Shown here: piece by piece, positions 26,699-35,149 of the stretch
Layout: each line of letters starts with the position of its first letter
Position numbering within the stretch: the stretch's first letter is position 1
Assembly: GCA_963666805.2 (NCBI GenBank)
Contig: CAXXWR010000003.1
Coordinates: forward strand, 310,001 to 374,000
DNA length: 64,000 nucleotides
Origin: Fusibacter sp963666805
Lineage (GTDB): Bacteria > Bacillota > Clostridia > Peptostreptococcales > Acidaminobacteraceae
Direction of reading: 5' to 3'
Made by a program: the position numbers and the translations under genes
Notes under the pieces: model-generated
The model's input: the letters and a program-made list of their open reading frames with translations, nothing else
Told to the model about the DNA's origin: nothing
Databases searched by the model: none

Positions 26699-26801
26699 AA
26701 GTAATCGTTGGATTCGAACCAAAAAATGCTGCCCAACATCGCCACCAGAGTGCAACTTTCCCAGTTACCGGGTTATACTCGCCTTTAACATTTGACTACC
26801 T
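26699..26801 (-). ncRNA. tRNA-like RNA with long variable arm, in the rtcB-DIP1984 locus
   Basis: On the minus strand a 103-nt segment folds by eye as a tRNA-like cloverleaf. The acceptor helix is AGGTAGTC (26801-26794) with GATTACTT (26706-26699), 8 bp including two G-U pairs. A 3-bp D-arm carries an 11-nt loop containing GG. A CCC/GGG stem has a 7-nt loop GGTAACT (26769-26763). The long variable region is closed by GTTGC/GCAGC. The T-arm has the canonical loop TTCGAAT (26718-26712), 4 of 5 stem pairs, and abuts the acceptor directly. Position 33 is G rather than U, the anticodon stem is short and no CCA is encoded, so it is not a normal tRNA. It starts 6 nt past the DIP1984 stop codon. Confidence 0.7.
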
Positions 26802-26807
26802 ACTTCA

Positions 26808-27263
26808 TTAATCTATTTCGGTCATCCAGTTCATTTCTTGAATTTGAGTATCTAAACGTCTGAATTTTCCTGATAAATCATCTATCTTCTTTTGCAATTC
26901 TCTAACATTGACCGTATTAATATATTTTACTTCTGATCTTGTAAAACGATCTCTTTTGATAACCGCGGATTCAACAATAGCTTCAATTGTATTTTTTTGT
27001 AACATTATTGCTTCTCTATCCGCTAACGCCTCTGTCAAGGTTCTGCCATCTTTTAATTGAGTCTTTGAATTGCTTGCATTGATCTGTTTTACCAGCGTGT
27101 TTATCTTATTAATAACGGTTTCAATTTCTTCCATAAGCACACTCGGATCTTCATCAACGCTATCACCCTCTTGTATTTTAACATTGTTTATTGCACGGTG
27201 TTTTAATTTATCAAGTTTAATCTGTAAATCAGAACGCATCATTAAGGCTTCTGCTAATTTCAT
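26808..27263 (-). CDS. DIP1984-family protein
   Basis: A 151-residue, highly helical (probably coiled-coil) cytoplasmic protein with the family landmarks MKLAEALMMRSDLQIKL, VQEGD-like IQEGDSVDEDP, DGRTLTEALADRE, RDRFTRSEVKYINTV and a terminal MNWMTEID. RBS GAGGAGG before the ATG. The family lacks a firm biochemical function. It lies 46 nt downstream of the WYL-RtcB gene on the same strand and is followed 6 nt later by the tRNA-like RNA, which suggests an RNA scaffold or cofactor role for RtcB (inference). Confidence 0.88.
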   Translation of the reverse strand: MKLAEALMMRSDLQIKLDKLKHRAINNVKIQEGDSVDEDPSVLMEEIETVINKINTLVKQINASNSKTQLKDGRTLTEALADREAIMLQKNTIEAIVESAVIKRDRFTRSEVKYINTVNVRELQKKIDDLSGKFRRLDTQIQEMNWMTEID

Positions 27264-27309
27264 TGTTCATGCCTCCTCTATTATTTGTATGTTAACTTAT
27301 TCGGTTCAT

Positions 27310-29607
27310 TTAATGTTGTGACTTGAAATTGTAAAGGGGTTTTAATACACCTAGAATCTCTACGCTGTCTCCAATAAGACCCATAATATCTTCAATGGAC
27401 TTATAAGCCATAGGGGACTCATCAATAGTTTTTTGAGTAACTGAGGTTGAATAAATACCTTTCATTTCTTCAACAAAATCATCAAAATCAATGGTCTCAA
27501 ACGCTTGGCTTCTAGACATTAATCGACCTGCTCCATGAGGTGCAGAATAATTCCAATCTGCATTGCCTTTCCCTACAGCTAAGATGGAGCCGTCTCTCAT
27601 ATTGATAGGAATGAGCACCTCTTTATCTTTTGGGGCTTTAATGGCACCTTTTCTCACAATATAATCATCAAGATCAATATAATTGTGGATTGTATGAAAC
27701 ATTTCAAAATCATCTTTACCAAAAATAAAATTTAATATTTTCTTAGCCATTGTTTCTCTATTTAGTGCTGCAAATTCTTGACAAATCAACATATCATTAA
27801 GATACTCTTGTCTCAATGGTCCCTCTAAGTAACACATTTCATCTGGTAAATCCTTTTCAATGAAATATTCTGCTTTTAAATTTTGAATAGCCTCTTGAAT
27901 CTCTTTTCTTTTGCCCTGACGCTTATAGTCTTCAATAAGTGCCTGCCGTCTTTTCATATAGTCTTCGTTAAATCCAGAATGGTATTCAATGGCTTTGTTT
28001 TGGTAGTGAGTCGCAACAACATGTCCTAAATTGCGGGATCCCGAGTGAATCACCAAGTAATGATGACCAGCCTCATCTACATTAACTTCTATAAAATGGT
28101 TGCCACCCCCAAGGGATCCAATCGCTCTATTCCACTTTTTAAGTTCCTGTCTTGAATCTTTTAGCATTTTGAGTTGAGACAATCGCAACATAAAATCAAC
28201 TTGCTTTTCTTGATTGATCCCTTTCCCATTTGGAATATTACTCTGTATAAATGTATCTAACTTCTGTAGATCAATCTTCACTTTGCCAAGTTTGACTGTT
28301 AACATGCCACAACCTATATCCACCCCCACAATATTGGGAATGACTTTTTCTCCTAAATCAGCTGTAAATCCTATAACGCAACCTTTTCCCTTATGTACAT
28401 CAGGCATTATTCTTATTTTAGAGTCTTTAAAGGCTTCTATGTCACAAAGTGCCTTAATTTGACTCACTGCACCTTCATCTATGATATTCGTATAGACAAG
28501 TGCTTCATTATATTTACCTGCTATTAGCATCTCATCTGTTCTCCTTTCAATCGGTATAACTTGATGATATCCTGGATTGTTACATAAAGATTGTTCAGTA
28601 AAATAATATTTATTCTTTTTTTCGTTTTTTTCATAACAGTCTAATGTCTCTTTGGCATTTTCTAGGACTGCCTGTCTCATTTTGGCAGGTTCTATCACTT
28701 GACATTTTGACCCAAAAGAAAGAATAAATTTTAAAATAACCCATTCATTTTTCATGTCCGCTTCAAAGAGATAGATATGATGATGATCGTCCAGACAGGT
28801 GACACTTTGATTTTGACCATAAACTCTCTCATCAAGCATTCTGCCTATTGGCCCAAAAATTTTAAGTTTCACATGGTAAACTTCTGTTTTAGTGCCCACC
28901 TGATCAAAATACATTTCCTCACTGAATTGAGAACGCGGGGTGAAAGTTTCTTCCAATAATTCAATGTCTATCATTCTATGAAGTTTAAAACTGGTAAATG
29001 GAGAGTAATGTGAGTTAACAATGCTTTCATCATAAGCAAAGACAATCCAATTGACATACTTGTAAAGTTTATACGGTTGAATCACTCTATAATGATTGCC
29101 CTTATAACCTTTATAAAGTATTTTGACTTTACGCTTTGAATCAATTGCAGTCTGAATCGTATAATAACGTTTTTCAATTTCATCTAAGGGCATCTTTAAG
29201 GGAAAATGACCGAAGAGTGCCAAATCTTCATGATTATAAGTGGCTTGATTTTCTAAAAAAGCATTTCCCAAATAGTCAAGTACTAACTTCTTATGGGGCA
29301 TATGACTTTCTTTCATCACATATTCATAGGCTGTGCTAAGTGACTTAAGCGCCTCTTCATTCATTTTCATGCGAGGAAGCATCATGTCGAATTCTAAATA
29401 GTACCCCCCATTTCTTCCCGGTTTATAAGCGATAGGGTAGCCTGCATCATATAGGGTATTCTTATAATTATTGATATTTCTAGTCGTCTCTTCTCCCAAT
29501 AAATAGGCAATTTCTGATTTTTTAAGGTACTTTTTAGACTTTAGAATTTTTAGCATCCTGATACATTGAATCGTTTTATTGGGTTTATCATATTTTTTAA
29601 CTGGCAT
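27310..29607 (-). CDS. rtcB: WYL-domain regulator fused to RNA ligase RtcB
   Basis: A 765-residue two-part protein. Residues 1-359 are a DeoR/WYL-type regulator: N-terminal wHTH (KTIQCIRMLKILKSKKYLKKSEIAYLLG), a WYL domain (about 145-225) and a C-terminal extension. Residues 360-765 form a complete RtcB 3'-phosphate RNA ligase. Numbered within that part, Asp71 and Cys74 (GVDIGCGM), His145 (GGGNHFIEV), His162 (IHSGSRNLG), a His in FHTIHNY and the GMP-accepting His332 (APHGAGRLMSR) are all present. The reading frame is open through the junction. An ATG at 28530 begins the RtcB part, with AAAGGAG 10 nt upstream, so free RtcB (406 aa) could also be made. Role: ligating 2',3'-cyclic-phosphate and 5'-OH RNA ends under control of its own sensor. 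Confidence 0.88.
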   Translation of the reverse strand: MPVKKYDKPNKTIQCIRMLKILKSKKYLKKSEIAYLLGEETTRNINNYKNTLYDAGYPIAYKPGRNGGYYLEFDMMLPRMKMNEEALKSLSTAYEYVMKESHMPHKKLVLDYLGNAFLENQATYNHEDLALFGHFPLKMPLDEIEKRYYTIQTAIDSKRKVKILYKGYKGNHYRVIQPYKLYKYVNWIVFAYDESIVNSHYSPFTSFKLHRMIDIELLEETFTPRSQFSEEMYFDQVGTKTEVYHVKLKIFGPIGRMLDERVYGQNQSVTCLDDHHHIYLFEADMKNEWVILKFILSFGSKCQVIEPAKMRQAVLENAKETLDCYEKNEKKNKYYFTEQSLCNNPGYHQVIPIERRTDEMLIAGKYNEALVYTNIIDEGAVSQIKALCDIEAFKDSKIRIMPDVHKGKGCVIGFTADLGEKVIPNIVGVDIGCGMLTVKLGKVKIDLQKLDTFIQSNIPNGKGINQEKQVDFMLRLSQLKMLKDSRQELKKWNRAIGSLGGGNHFIEVNVDEAGHHYLVIHSGSRNLGHVVATHYQNKAIEYHSGFNEDYMKRRQALIEDYKRQGKRKEIQEAIQNLKAEYFIEKDLPDEMCYLEGPLRQEYLNDMLICQEFAALNRETMAKKILNFIFGKDDFEMFHTIHNYIDLDDYIVRKGAIKAPKDKEVLIPINMRDGSILAVGKGNADWNYSAPHGAGRLMSRSQAFETIDFDDFVEEMKGIYSTSVTQKTIDESPMAYKSIEDIMGLIGDSVEILGVLKPLYNFKSQH

Positions 29608-29673
29608 AAATAGCTCCTATTGTTTCATATGCCTCTAGGCAAAGTCATTATTTTTAAGCACGTCCTACTCAAT

Positions 29674-31122
29674 CTATTTCAATTCAAAGGCTATAAAATT
29701 AAGAAAACGTTCCCCTTTAAATCTAAAATACAACGCCTTAACTCCCGATTGAATTGATAAATGGCTTCCAAATTGCCGCTTATCTTGCCGGTCATTGTCA
29801 ATTTGAATTTCACTATTAATGACTGAGAAATGAATATCTTCTGATACTTGCATGGTTCCCTTGGCGGGACCAGAAATTTCAATTTGAATATAATTGGTAT
29901 CTTTTATTTCAAAATACTTGTATCCAGCAACTGCCCCATCACGCATGTTAGCAATATACTGATCACCTTTTGACTGTCTATCCCCTTTAGATTGAGTAAA
30001 ATAAGGATGATTTTTAAATACTTTCTTAGGATTTTTGCAGTCATATCGACCTGTGCCCTCTTTGGAAAAGAGATGACAAGCAATCCGAGCTTCATAACTC
30101 CCAATGCCTTTTAAAGGACGAGGATTTAAACCACAACTGGTTACCTCTGCTTGATAAAACCCACCCTCTGGTTTTCTTTTTAGTCTTTCGGCACAAGCTT
30201 GTCTCGCATATGAACTTCTATTGGTTTGTCGATGGTAAAAAATATACCATTCTCCTTTAATTTCAACCATACCCCCATGAGTATTGCCTAAATAATTAAG
30301 TGCCTTTGCTTCATCAGTCTCTCCGTGAAGATATAAATCGCCCAAATCAACTAAGACCCCACCATAATGAAAGGGTCCCCTTGGACTATCTGATATAGCA
30401 TAACATAAATCGTGATTGTGTTCTGATGAGTACACAAAACAATACTGGTTTTCTATCTTACGTATGGAGCTGGCTTCAAAAAAGGCATGATCAGTAAAAG
30501 CCCCTTCATGGCCTTGAGTTGGAAAAAGCAACTTAGGTTCTTCTTTAATCGTCACCATATCCGATTCTAATTCCAGTACAACGCCACCATCATTTTTCAA
30601 TGACCGAAAGCCAGATGCTATCCAAGGTACCTTGGTCGCAAATCCAGAATACAGATAAACACGACCATCATCATCAGTTAATACGCCCGGATCAAATGGA
30701 AATTGCTCTCCACTTTTACTTCCCCAAATATGTCCATCCTTAAAATGAACATGCCCATAGAAGGTGTATTGCCCTGCAGGGGTATCACAAACAGCTACGC
30801 CAATCTCTCCCTTAAAATCAAAAGCGTAATACAAATAATAGCGCCCATCTACCCCCTGTGTCACATCAGGCGCAAATAGAAGGTGCAACCCCCATTTATT
30901 ATGCGGGTCTTGTTCTTTTCTATATATTTCACCTTCTAACTTCCAATCTGATAAATCATCTATTGGTGCTGACCAACAAACATAATGATTCACACAAAAA
31001 ATAGGTGCTCCAAATTTATCATGTGATCCATAGACATATACTCTATCGCCAAAAACATAAGGCTCACCATCAGGTATATACTCCCAACTTGGCAAATAGG
31101 GATTGACTGCTTGCTGCTTCAT
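29674..31122 (-). CDS. Glycoside hydrolase family 43 protein
   Basis: A 482-residue protein with a five-bladed propeller of the GH43 clan. Near the N terminus NPYLPSWEYIPDGEP carries the expected catalytic Asp; LLFAPDV and the HEGAFTDHAFFEASSIRK stretch carry the pKa-modulating Asp and the acid Glu. Residues from about 370 form a beta-sandwich, possibly a carbohydrate-binding module. No signal peptide, so it would act inside on imported arabino- or xylo-oligosaccharides. The ATG at 31122 has GAGGAGG; the upstream frame extension of 25 codons has none. Single gene with no visible sugar transporter nearby. Confidence 0.88.
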   Translation of the reverse strand: MKQQAVNPYLPSWEYIPDGEPYVFGDRVYVYGSHDKFGAPIFCVNHYVCWSAPIDDLSDWKLEGEIYRKEQDPHNKWGLHLLFAPDVTQGVDGRYYLYYAFDFKGEIGVAVCDTPAGQYTFYGHVHFKDGHIWGSKSGEQFPFDPGVLTDDDGRVYLYSGFATKVPWIASGFRSLKNDGGVVLELESDMVTIKEEPKLLFPTQGHEGAFTDHAFFEASSIRKIENQYCFVYSSEHNHDLCYAISDSPRGPFHYGGVLVDLGDLYLHGETDEAKALNYLGNTHGGMVEIKGEWYIFYHRQTNRSSYARQACAERLKRKPEGGFYQAEVTSCGLNPRPLKGIGSYEARIACHLFSKEGTGRYDCKNPKKVFKNHPYFTQSKGDRQSKGDQYIANMRDGAVAGYKYFEIKDTNYIQIEISGPAKGTMQVSEDIHFSVINSEIQIDNDRQDKRQFGSHLSIQSGVKALYFRFKGERFLNFIAFELK

Positions 31123-31240
31123 ACATATCCTCCTCATAACACATGTGTTCATATCATTACTATACCATATAATGAGTTCCTGATTATTCAATTTCAAAAA
31201 TAGGCTTTAAGCTTTCATCTATCACTTTTACAGCATTATA

Positions 31241-31273
31241 AAAAAACGAGTCCCATCAATGGGCTCGTTTTTA
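31241..31273 (-). terminator. Terminator of the TetR-flavoprotein operon
   Basis: Stem AACGAG-CCCAT / ATGGG-CTCGTT with a one-base mismatch, followed on the minus strand by a seven-T run. Confidence 0.85.
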
Positions 31274-31303
31274 TCCACTTACTCTCTATCATTTTTTACA
31301 GCC

Positions 31304-31975
31304 TTATTGACTAATATACTTGACATATTGATCGACAGGCATTAATTCCATATTGAGTTTAGCCATGGTTTCATCTGAAACAGATAAACCACTCGCCAAT
31401 TCATAACCGGCTGCTGAAACAACCGTTAAATAATCTTCAACCACTTTTTTGACTTCTGGATTTTGACTTCTTAAAAGCATCCCACAATTTCTATAAATTT
31501 CAACGATAGGATTCATTGAACGCATTGCCATTTTCATGGTTTCAAAGTTATTATTTCCTGGGAATCCTGCATTGGATATCACCACAATTTGTGGCAACTT
31601 AACCTTAACATTTGCCATGTCATAATTGCCATCATCTTCTACTACATTCGGCCGTTTTATTGGAATCATTCGATCTAAAAAGTTCTTGAGATAGGCTGTC
31701 ATATTCCACAAGTAAACTGGCGTTGCTAAGCAGACAATGTCTGAATCTAAGCACATTTGTAAAAGTTCATCCATATCATCTCGATGAACACACTTGCCTG
31801 GTGTTCTATACCAACAGGTAAAGCAACCTGTACAGTGATTGATGTTTTTTTCATTTAAGAAAACGGTTTCAACCTCAGCACCTGCCTTTTGTGCGCCTTC
31901 AAGTAAAGCCGAAGCAATGACCTGCGTATTACTATGGGCCCCTTTGGGACTCCCATTAAAAATAGTTATTTTCAT
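31304..31975 (-). CDS. Flavodoxin-fold NAD(P)H-dependent oxidoreductase
   Basis: A 223-residue FMN reductase-like protein. ITIFNGSPKGAHSNTQ is the flavin phosphate-binding loop, followed by the cysteine motif HCTGCFTCWYRTPGKC common in clostridial iron-sulfur flavoproteins, and TPVYLWNMTAYLKNFLDR near the isoalloxazine. Its ATG overlaps the TetR stop codon (ATGA), so the two are co-translated and TetR probably represses its own operon. Likely reduces quinone-, azo- or nitro-like compounds; substrate unknown. Confidence 0.85.
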   Translation of the reverse strand: MKITIFNGSPKGAHSNTQVIASALLEGAQKAGAEVETVFLNEKNINHCTGCFTCWYRTPGKCVHRDDMDELLQMCLDSDIVCLATPVYLWNMTAYLKNFLDRMIPIKRPNVVEDDGNYDMANVKVKLPQIVVISNAGFPGNNNFETMKMAMRSMNPIVEIYRNCGMLLRSQNPEVKKVVEDYLTVVSAAGYELASGLSVSDETMAKLNMELMPVDQYVKYISQ

Positions 31976-32538
31976 TTTAATAGCTCCTTCATTAGATTAA
32001 TTTGATCTAAAATCATTTTTTCAGAGAGCGTCACTATTGAAGAGGACGTCTTTAAACTGTCCATAAAATAAATGATGTGTGTTGCAAGTTCTTGACTTTG
32101 AAAAGCTTTGAAGGCTTCTGTTTCTTGTCCATAGTCCAATATCATTTTAATAATTTCGATGCTTTCCTCAACACGCTGGTTGAGTCGATTTCTTTGATCA
32201 GGTTCTGCAAATGCAAACTCATGAATAGCAAAGTAAATGCCTCTGTTTTCACTCATCAAATTCTTCATTTCATGTTCAAAATAAACATCCAAAATACGTT
32301 CAGCAGGAACGCTTTTTTTAATACTCTCTACAACAATAGACCGATTGATTACTAAATCATTCTCTAGCATTTCAATAAAAATTGATTTGGTTGAAGAAAA
32401 ATATCTGTAAACGCCGCCGCGGCTCATTTGAGTTGTTTCACATATATCTTTCATTGTCACTGCTGTGTATCCCTTTTGGGCGAATAATGGAACAGCTTGT
32501 TCTATAATCAATTGTCTCGTTTTAACACCTTTATTCAA
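31972..32538 (-). CDS. TetR-family transcriptional repressor
   Basis: About 188 residues. The N-terminal TetR HTH (AVTMKDICETTQMSRGGVYRYFSSTKSIF) is followed by a helical ligand-binding domain. I prefer the TTG at 32538, which has GGGAGG 8 nt upstream. The in-frame ATG at 32568 lies inside an operator palindrome, about 17 nt after the -10 box, and has no ribosome site. First gene of a two-gene operon with the flavoprotein; the promoter carries two palindromic sites, indicating autorepression relieved by an inducing compound. Confidence 0.88.
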   Translation of the reverse strand: MNKGVKTRQLIIEQAVPLFAQKGYTAVTMKDICETTQMSRGGVYRYFSSTKSIFIEMLENDLVINRSIVVESIKKSVPAERILDVYFEHEMKNLMSENRGIYFAIHEFAFAEPDQRNRLNQRVEESIEIIKMILDYGQETEAFKAFQSQELATHIIYFMDSLKTSSSIVTLSEKMILDQINLMKELLK

Positions 32539-32560
32539 TATGATTGCCTCCCTAACATTT

Positions 32561-32614
32561 AACGACATGCATGTCGTTTTTTAAATTATACGACACTCGT
32601 GTCGTTTTTGTCAA
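32561..32614 (-). promoter_or_regulatory. tetR promoter with two TetR-type operators
   Basis: TTGACA (32609-32614) and TATAAT (32585-32590) are 18 nt apart. One operator, ACGACAC-TC-GTGTCGT (32590-32605), fills the spacer. A second, AACGACATGCATGTCGTT (32561-32578, a perfect palindrome), covers the probable transcription start. The centres are 28 nt apart. Confidence 0.85.
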
Positions 32615-32636
32615 CCCTCAATTTTCTTTCTTCATC

Positions 32637-32674
32637 AAAAAAACCTCACTGACATCAACTGTCAGTGAGGTTTT
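32637..32674 (-). terminator. Terminator of the alcohol dehydrogenase gene
   Basis: AAAACCTCACTGACA / TGTCAGTGAGGTTTT perfect stem, followed on the minus strand by seven T residues. Confidence 0.9.
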
Positions 32675-32709
32675 CATAAGAATAAACGACTTAATAGCCT
32701 CTTTTTAAT

Positions 32710-33867
32710 CTATAGTGATGCTTTTAAAATAGCCATCACATCTTCTTTGTTAAGTGGTTCATAGGCATACGCTAAATGCCCGATTTTAACACTGTGCTCT
32801 GCCATGGCTTCAAAATGAGTCTCATCAATTTCTAGGTCACTTAAATGCATTGGAATTGATAAACTTTTCCAAAATGCTTCTAATTGATCAATCCCTGCAT
32901 TAGCCAAAGCATATTTTTCCATAGATGCATCTAATCCCCATACATTAACTGCAAAGTCAACAAATTTATCTACCGTTTTGTCATTAAGAATGTGTCTCAT
33001 CCAATGAGGTGTAACAATAGCAAGCCCCACACCATGAGTAATATCATAATAAGCACTTAATTCATGTTCAATCGGGTGACAAGACCAAGCATGATTTTTA
33101 CCTGTCGAGTTAATCCCATTGATAGCGAGTGTACTGGTCCACATCAGTTCTGAACGTGAATCGTAATCCTCTGGATTTTCAAGTGCAATAGGCGCATTTT
33201 TAATCACTGTTTTAAGTAAGCCTTCGCTTATACGATCTGGAACTTCAGTGTGTTCGTGACCAAAGTAGACTTCGATGATATGTGACATCATATCCGCAGC
33301 ACCTGCTGCTGTCTGACTCTTAGGGACACTGAACGTATTTTTAGGGTCTAAAATAGACGTTTTAGGTAAAACACTTGGATGACCAAATCCTAATTTTTCT
33401 TTAGTTGCCAAATTGGTGATAACACCACCTGCATCCATTTCACTACCTGTTGCTGCAAGTGTTAAAATCGTACAGATAGGTAGAGCCTTTTCAATTTTTG
33501 AAGAATCCAGTATAAGATCCCATGCCTCTCCATCATAATAAGTCGCAGCTGCTATCGCTTTAACGCAGTCAATAGTCGAACCACCACCCACAGCTAAGAT
33601 AACATCTATTTTTTCACGCTTACAAATTTCGGCACCTTTTTCAACACTTTCAATTCTCGGATTAGGCTCAATACCACTTAATTCAAAGACTTCAAAATCA
33701 CCAAGAAGTTCTATTACTTTATCATATAAGCCCATACGCTTGATGCTACCTCCACCATAGGCTAAAAGTACTTTTTTACCATATCTTTTTAAGACATTGG
33801 GCAACTTTTCAACTTGTCCTTCTCCAAAAAGAATTTCTGTTCCTACACAAAATCTAAAATTTTCCAT
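32710..33867 (-). CDS. Iron-containing alcohol dehydrogenase (butanol dehydrogenase, BdhA/YugJ type)
   Basis: A 385-residue group III metal-dependent alcohol dehydrogenase. The nucleotide site is AVGGGSTIDCVKAIA. Iron ligands appear as Asp/His in AADMMSHIIEVYF, His in SCHPIEHELSAYY and His in DITHGVGLAIV. Length and motifs match NAD(P)H-dependent butanol dehydrogenases that reduce aldehydes in fermentation. The ATG at 33867 follows AAAGGAG; the upstream ATG would place that site inside the gene. Single-gene unit. Confidence 0.88.
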   Translation of the reverse strand: MENFRFCVGTEILFGEGQVEKLPNVLKRYGKKVLLAYGGGSIKRMGLYDKVIELLGDFEVFELSGIEPNPRIESVEKGAEICKREKIDVILAVGGGSTIDCVKAIAAATYYDGEAWDLILDSSKIEKALPICTILTLAATGSEMDAGGVITNLATKEKLGFGHPSVLPKTSILDPKNTFSVPKSQTAAGAADMMSHIIEVYFGHEHTEVPDRISEGLLKTVIKNAPIALENPEDYDSRSELMWTSTLAINGINSTGKNHAWSCHPIEHELSAYYDITHGVGLAIVTPHWMRHILNDKTVDKFVDFAVNVWGLDASMEKYALANAGIDQLEAFWKSLSIPMHLSDLEIDETHFEAMAEHSVKIGHLAYAYEPLNKEDVMAILKASL

Positions 33868-34015
33868 ACCAATATCTCCTTTATACATCTAATTGGATTC
33901 ATAACCATTTACTCTATTATTATATCACTTTCCCTTTTGTTTAAATGTAAAAAGGTTTTTAATATTGTAAACCCTCTGATTTTTTAAATTGGGTTTCTGA
34001 TAAAACATCAATCAT

Positions 34016-34068
34016 TTGACATACATAGACCTTCTAAGTATAATATGCCTAGAAGGTCTATGTATGTC
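34016..34068 (+). promoter_or_regulatory. padR promoter embedded in a 19-bp inverted repeat
   Basis: A consensus promoter, TTGACA (34016-34021) - 17 nt - TATAAT (34039-34044), is overlapped by a perfect 19-bp inverted repeat (34018-34036 and 34050-34068). The -10 box sits in the 13-nt centre. This suggests tight PadR autorepression. A T-run after the right arm also makes it terminator-like. Confidence 0.8.
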
Positions 34069-34107
34069 ATTTTTTTATTTATCATAGAAAGTAAAAGGAG
34101 TTCATTT

Positions 34108-34455
34108 ATGAAAATCGATAAAAATCTCATTGGCGGCAGTGCCATTTTATTAGTTTTAACCTTGCTTGATGAAAAAGATATGTATGGCTATCAAATCATT
34201 AAAGAGATTGAACAACGTTCCGATCAAACCTTTCAGTTCAAAGAAGGTTCACTTTACCCTGTACTTCACAAACTTCTCAATAAAGGCTATGTCAAATCCT
34301 ATATGTCAAAAGGCGAAACTGGTAGAAATCGTAAGTATTATCAAATTACTAAAATGGGGCAACTTCAATTAACAGAACAAAAAGAACAATGGGAAAAGTT
34401 TACCCAATCTGTTAATAAAGTCATTGGGGGCACACCACATGTCTATACCCAATGA
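34108..34455 (+). CDS. PadR-family transcriptional regulator
   Basis: A 115-residue winged-helix PadR repressor. LVLTLLDEKDMYGYQIIKEIEQRS and FKEGSLYPVLHKLLNKGYVKSY are the family hallmarks, with a RKYYQIT wing and a C-terminal dimerisation helix. The ATG at 34108 has AAAGGAG. It overlaps the following membrane-protein gene by 17 nt, the usual partner arrangement in which PadR represses its own operon. Confidence 0.92.
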   Translation: MKIDKNLIGGSAILLVLTLLDEKDMYGYQIIKEIEQRSDQTFQFKEGSLYPVLHKLLNKGYVKSYMSKGETGRNRKYYQITKMGQLQLTEQKEQWEKFTQSVNKVIGGTPHVYTQ

Positions 34456-35149
34456 AAAAGAAGATTTCTTACAAGACGTTCTTTCCTTCATAAAATTTCC
34501 CTTTGACCGTCAGGCCATTCGGAACGAACTTGAAGGTCATATTGATGACCAAGCATATGACTATATACAAGATGGATTGCCCCCAAAAGAGGCTATACAT
34601 AAGGCAATTATTCAGATGGGCAGTCCCTCGGATATAGGTAGAGAGTTAAACCAAATGCATAGACCACTTGTCGGTTGGATTTGGAAACTATCAGATATGC
34701 TTGTGAAAACATTAAGTGTCATCGTCCTTTTGGCTATTATCATGCAGATTTTATTATCAATCAATTTAAATAGTCCTTCAAGTTTTATTAATCAAGACCA
34801 GATTGTCTATCATTTAAAACCAAATGAATCCCGTCAAATTGACGATGAAATCATTAAAATTACTGATATTATTTATGATAAAAAGGGAACTCTATTTATA
34901 TTTTATAAAACCTATAGTGACAACCTCTTTATTAATCTTTGGACAACTGCAACGCTTGGTGATATTACCGATGAATTGGGCAATAACTATTTTGGAGGTG
35001 GTAGCTCTTCTGGCGGTTTTATAAGACACAATATAGTTCAAATCAATGGCTTCAATAAAGCTGCTAAGGAACTTCATATCCATTATGACTATTATCATCG
35101 TCACTATGAATTTTATTTCGACTTACCGAGAGGAGACGCCTATGAATAG
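34439..35149 (+). CDS. PadR-associated membrane protein (HAAS/permease-prefix type)
   Basis: A 236-residue protein. Its N-terminal 75 residues (IRNELEGHIDDQAYDYIQDGL, KAIIQMGSPSDIGRELNQMH) match the helical signalling domain found at the N terminus of permeases and sigma/anti-sigma-like proteins that accompany PadR. One transmembrane helix (about 90-110) leads to a beta-rich external domain with no match I recognise. The start at 34439 has GGGGG 8 nt upstream. Middle gene of a three-gene overlapping operon. Confidence 0.7.
   Translation: MSIPNEKEDFLQDVLSFIKFPFDRQAIRNELEGHIDDQAYDYIQDGLPPKEAIHKAIIQMGSPSDIGRELNQMHRPLVGWIWKLSDMLVKTLSVIVLLAIIMQILLSINLNSPSSFINQDQIVYHLKPNESRQIDDEIIKITDIIYDKKGTLFIFYKTYSDNLFINLWTTATLGDITDELGNNYFGGGSSSGGFIRHNIVQINGFNKAAKELHIHYDYYHRHYEFYFDLPRGDAYE

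Noticed and set aside
26699..26801. Ordinary tRNA gene
   Set aside because: T-arm and acceptor fit, but there is G instead of U33, a 3-bp anticodon stem, mismatches and a structured variable region too long for normal classes; kept as tRNA-like RNA.
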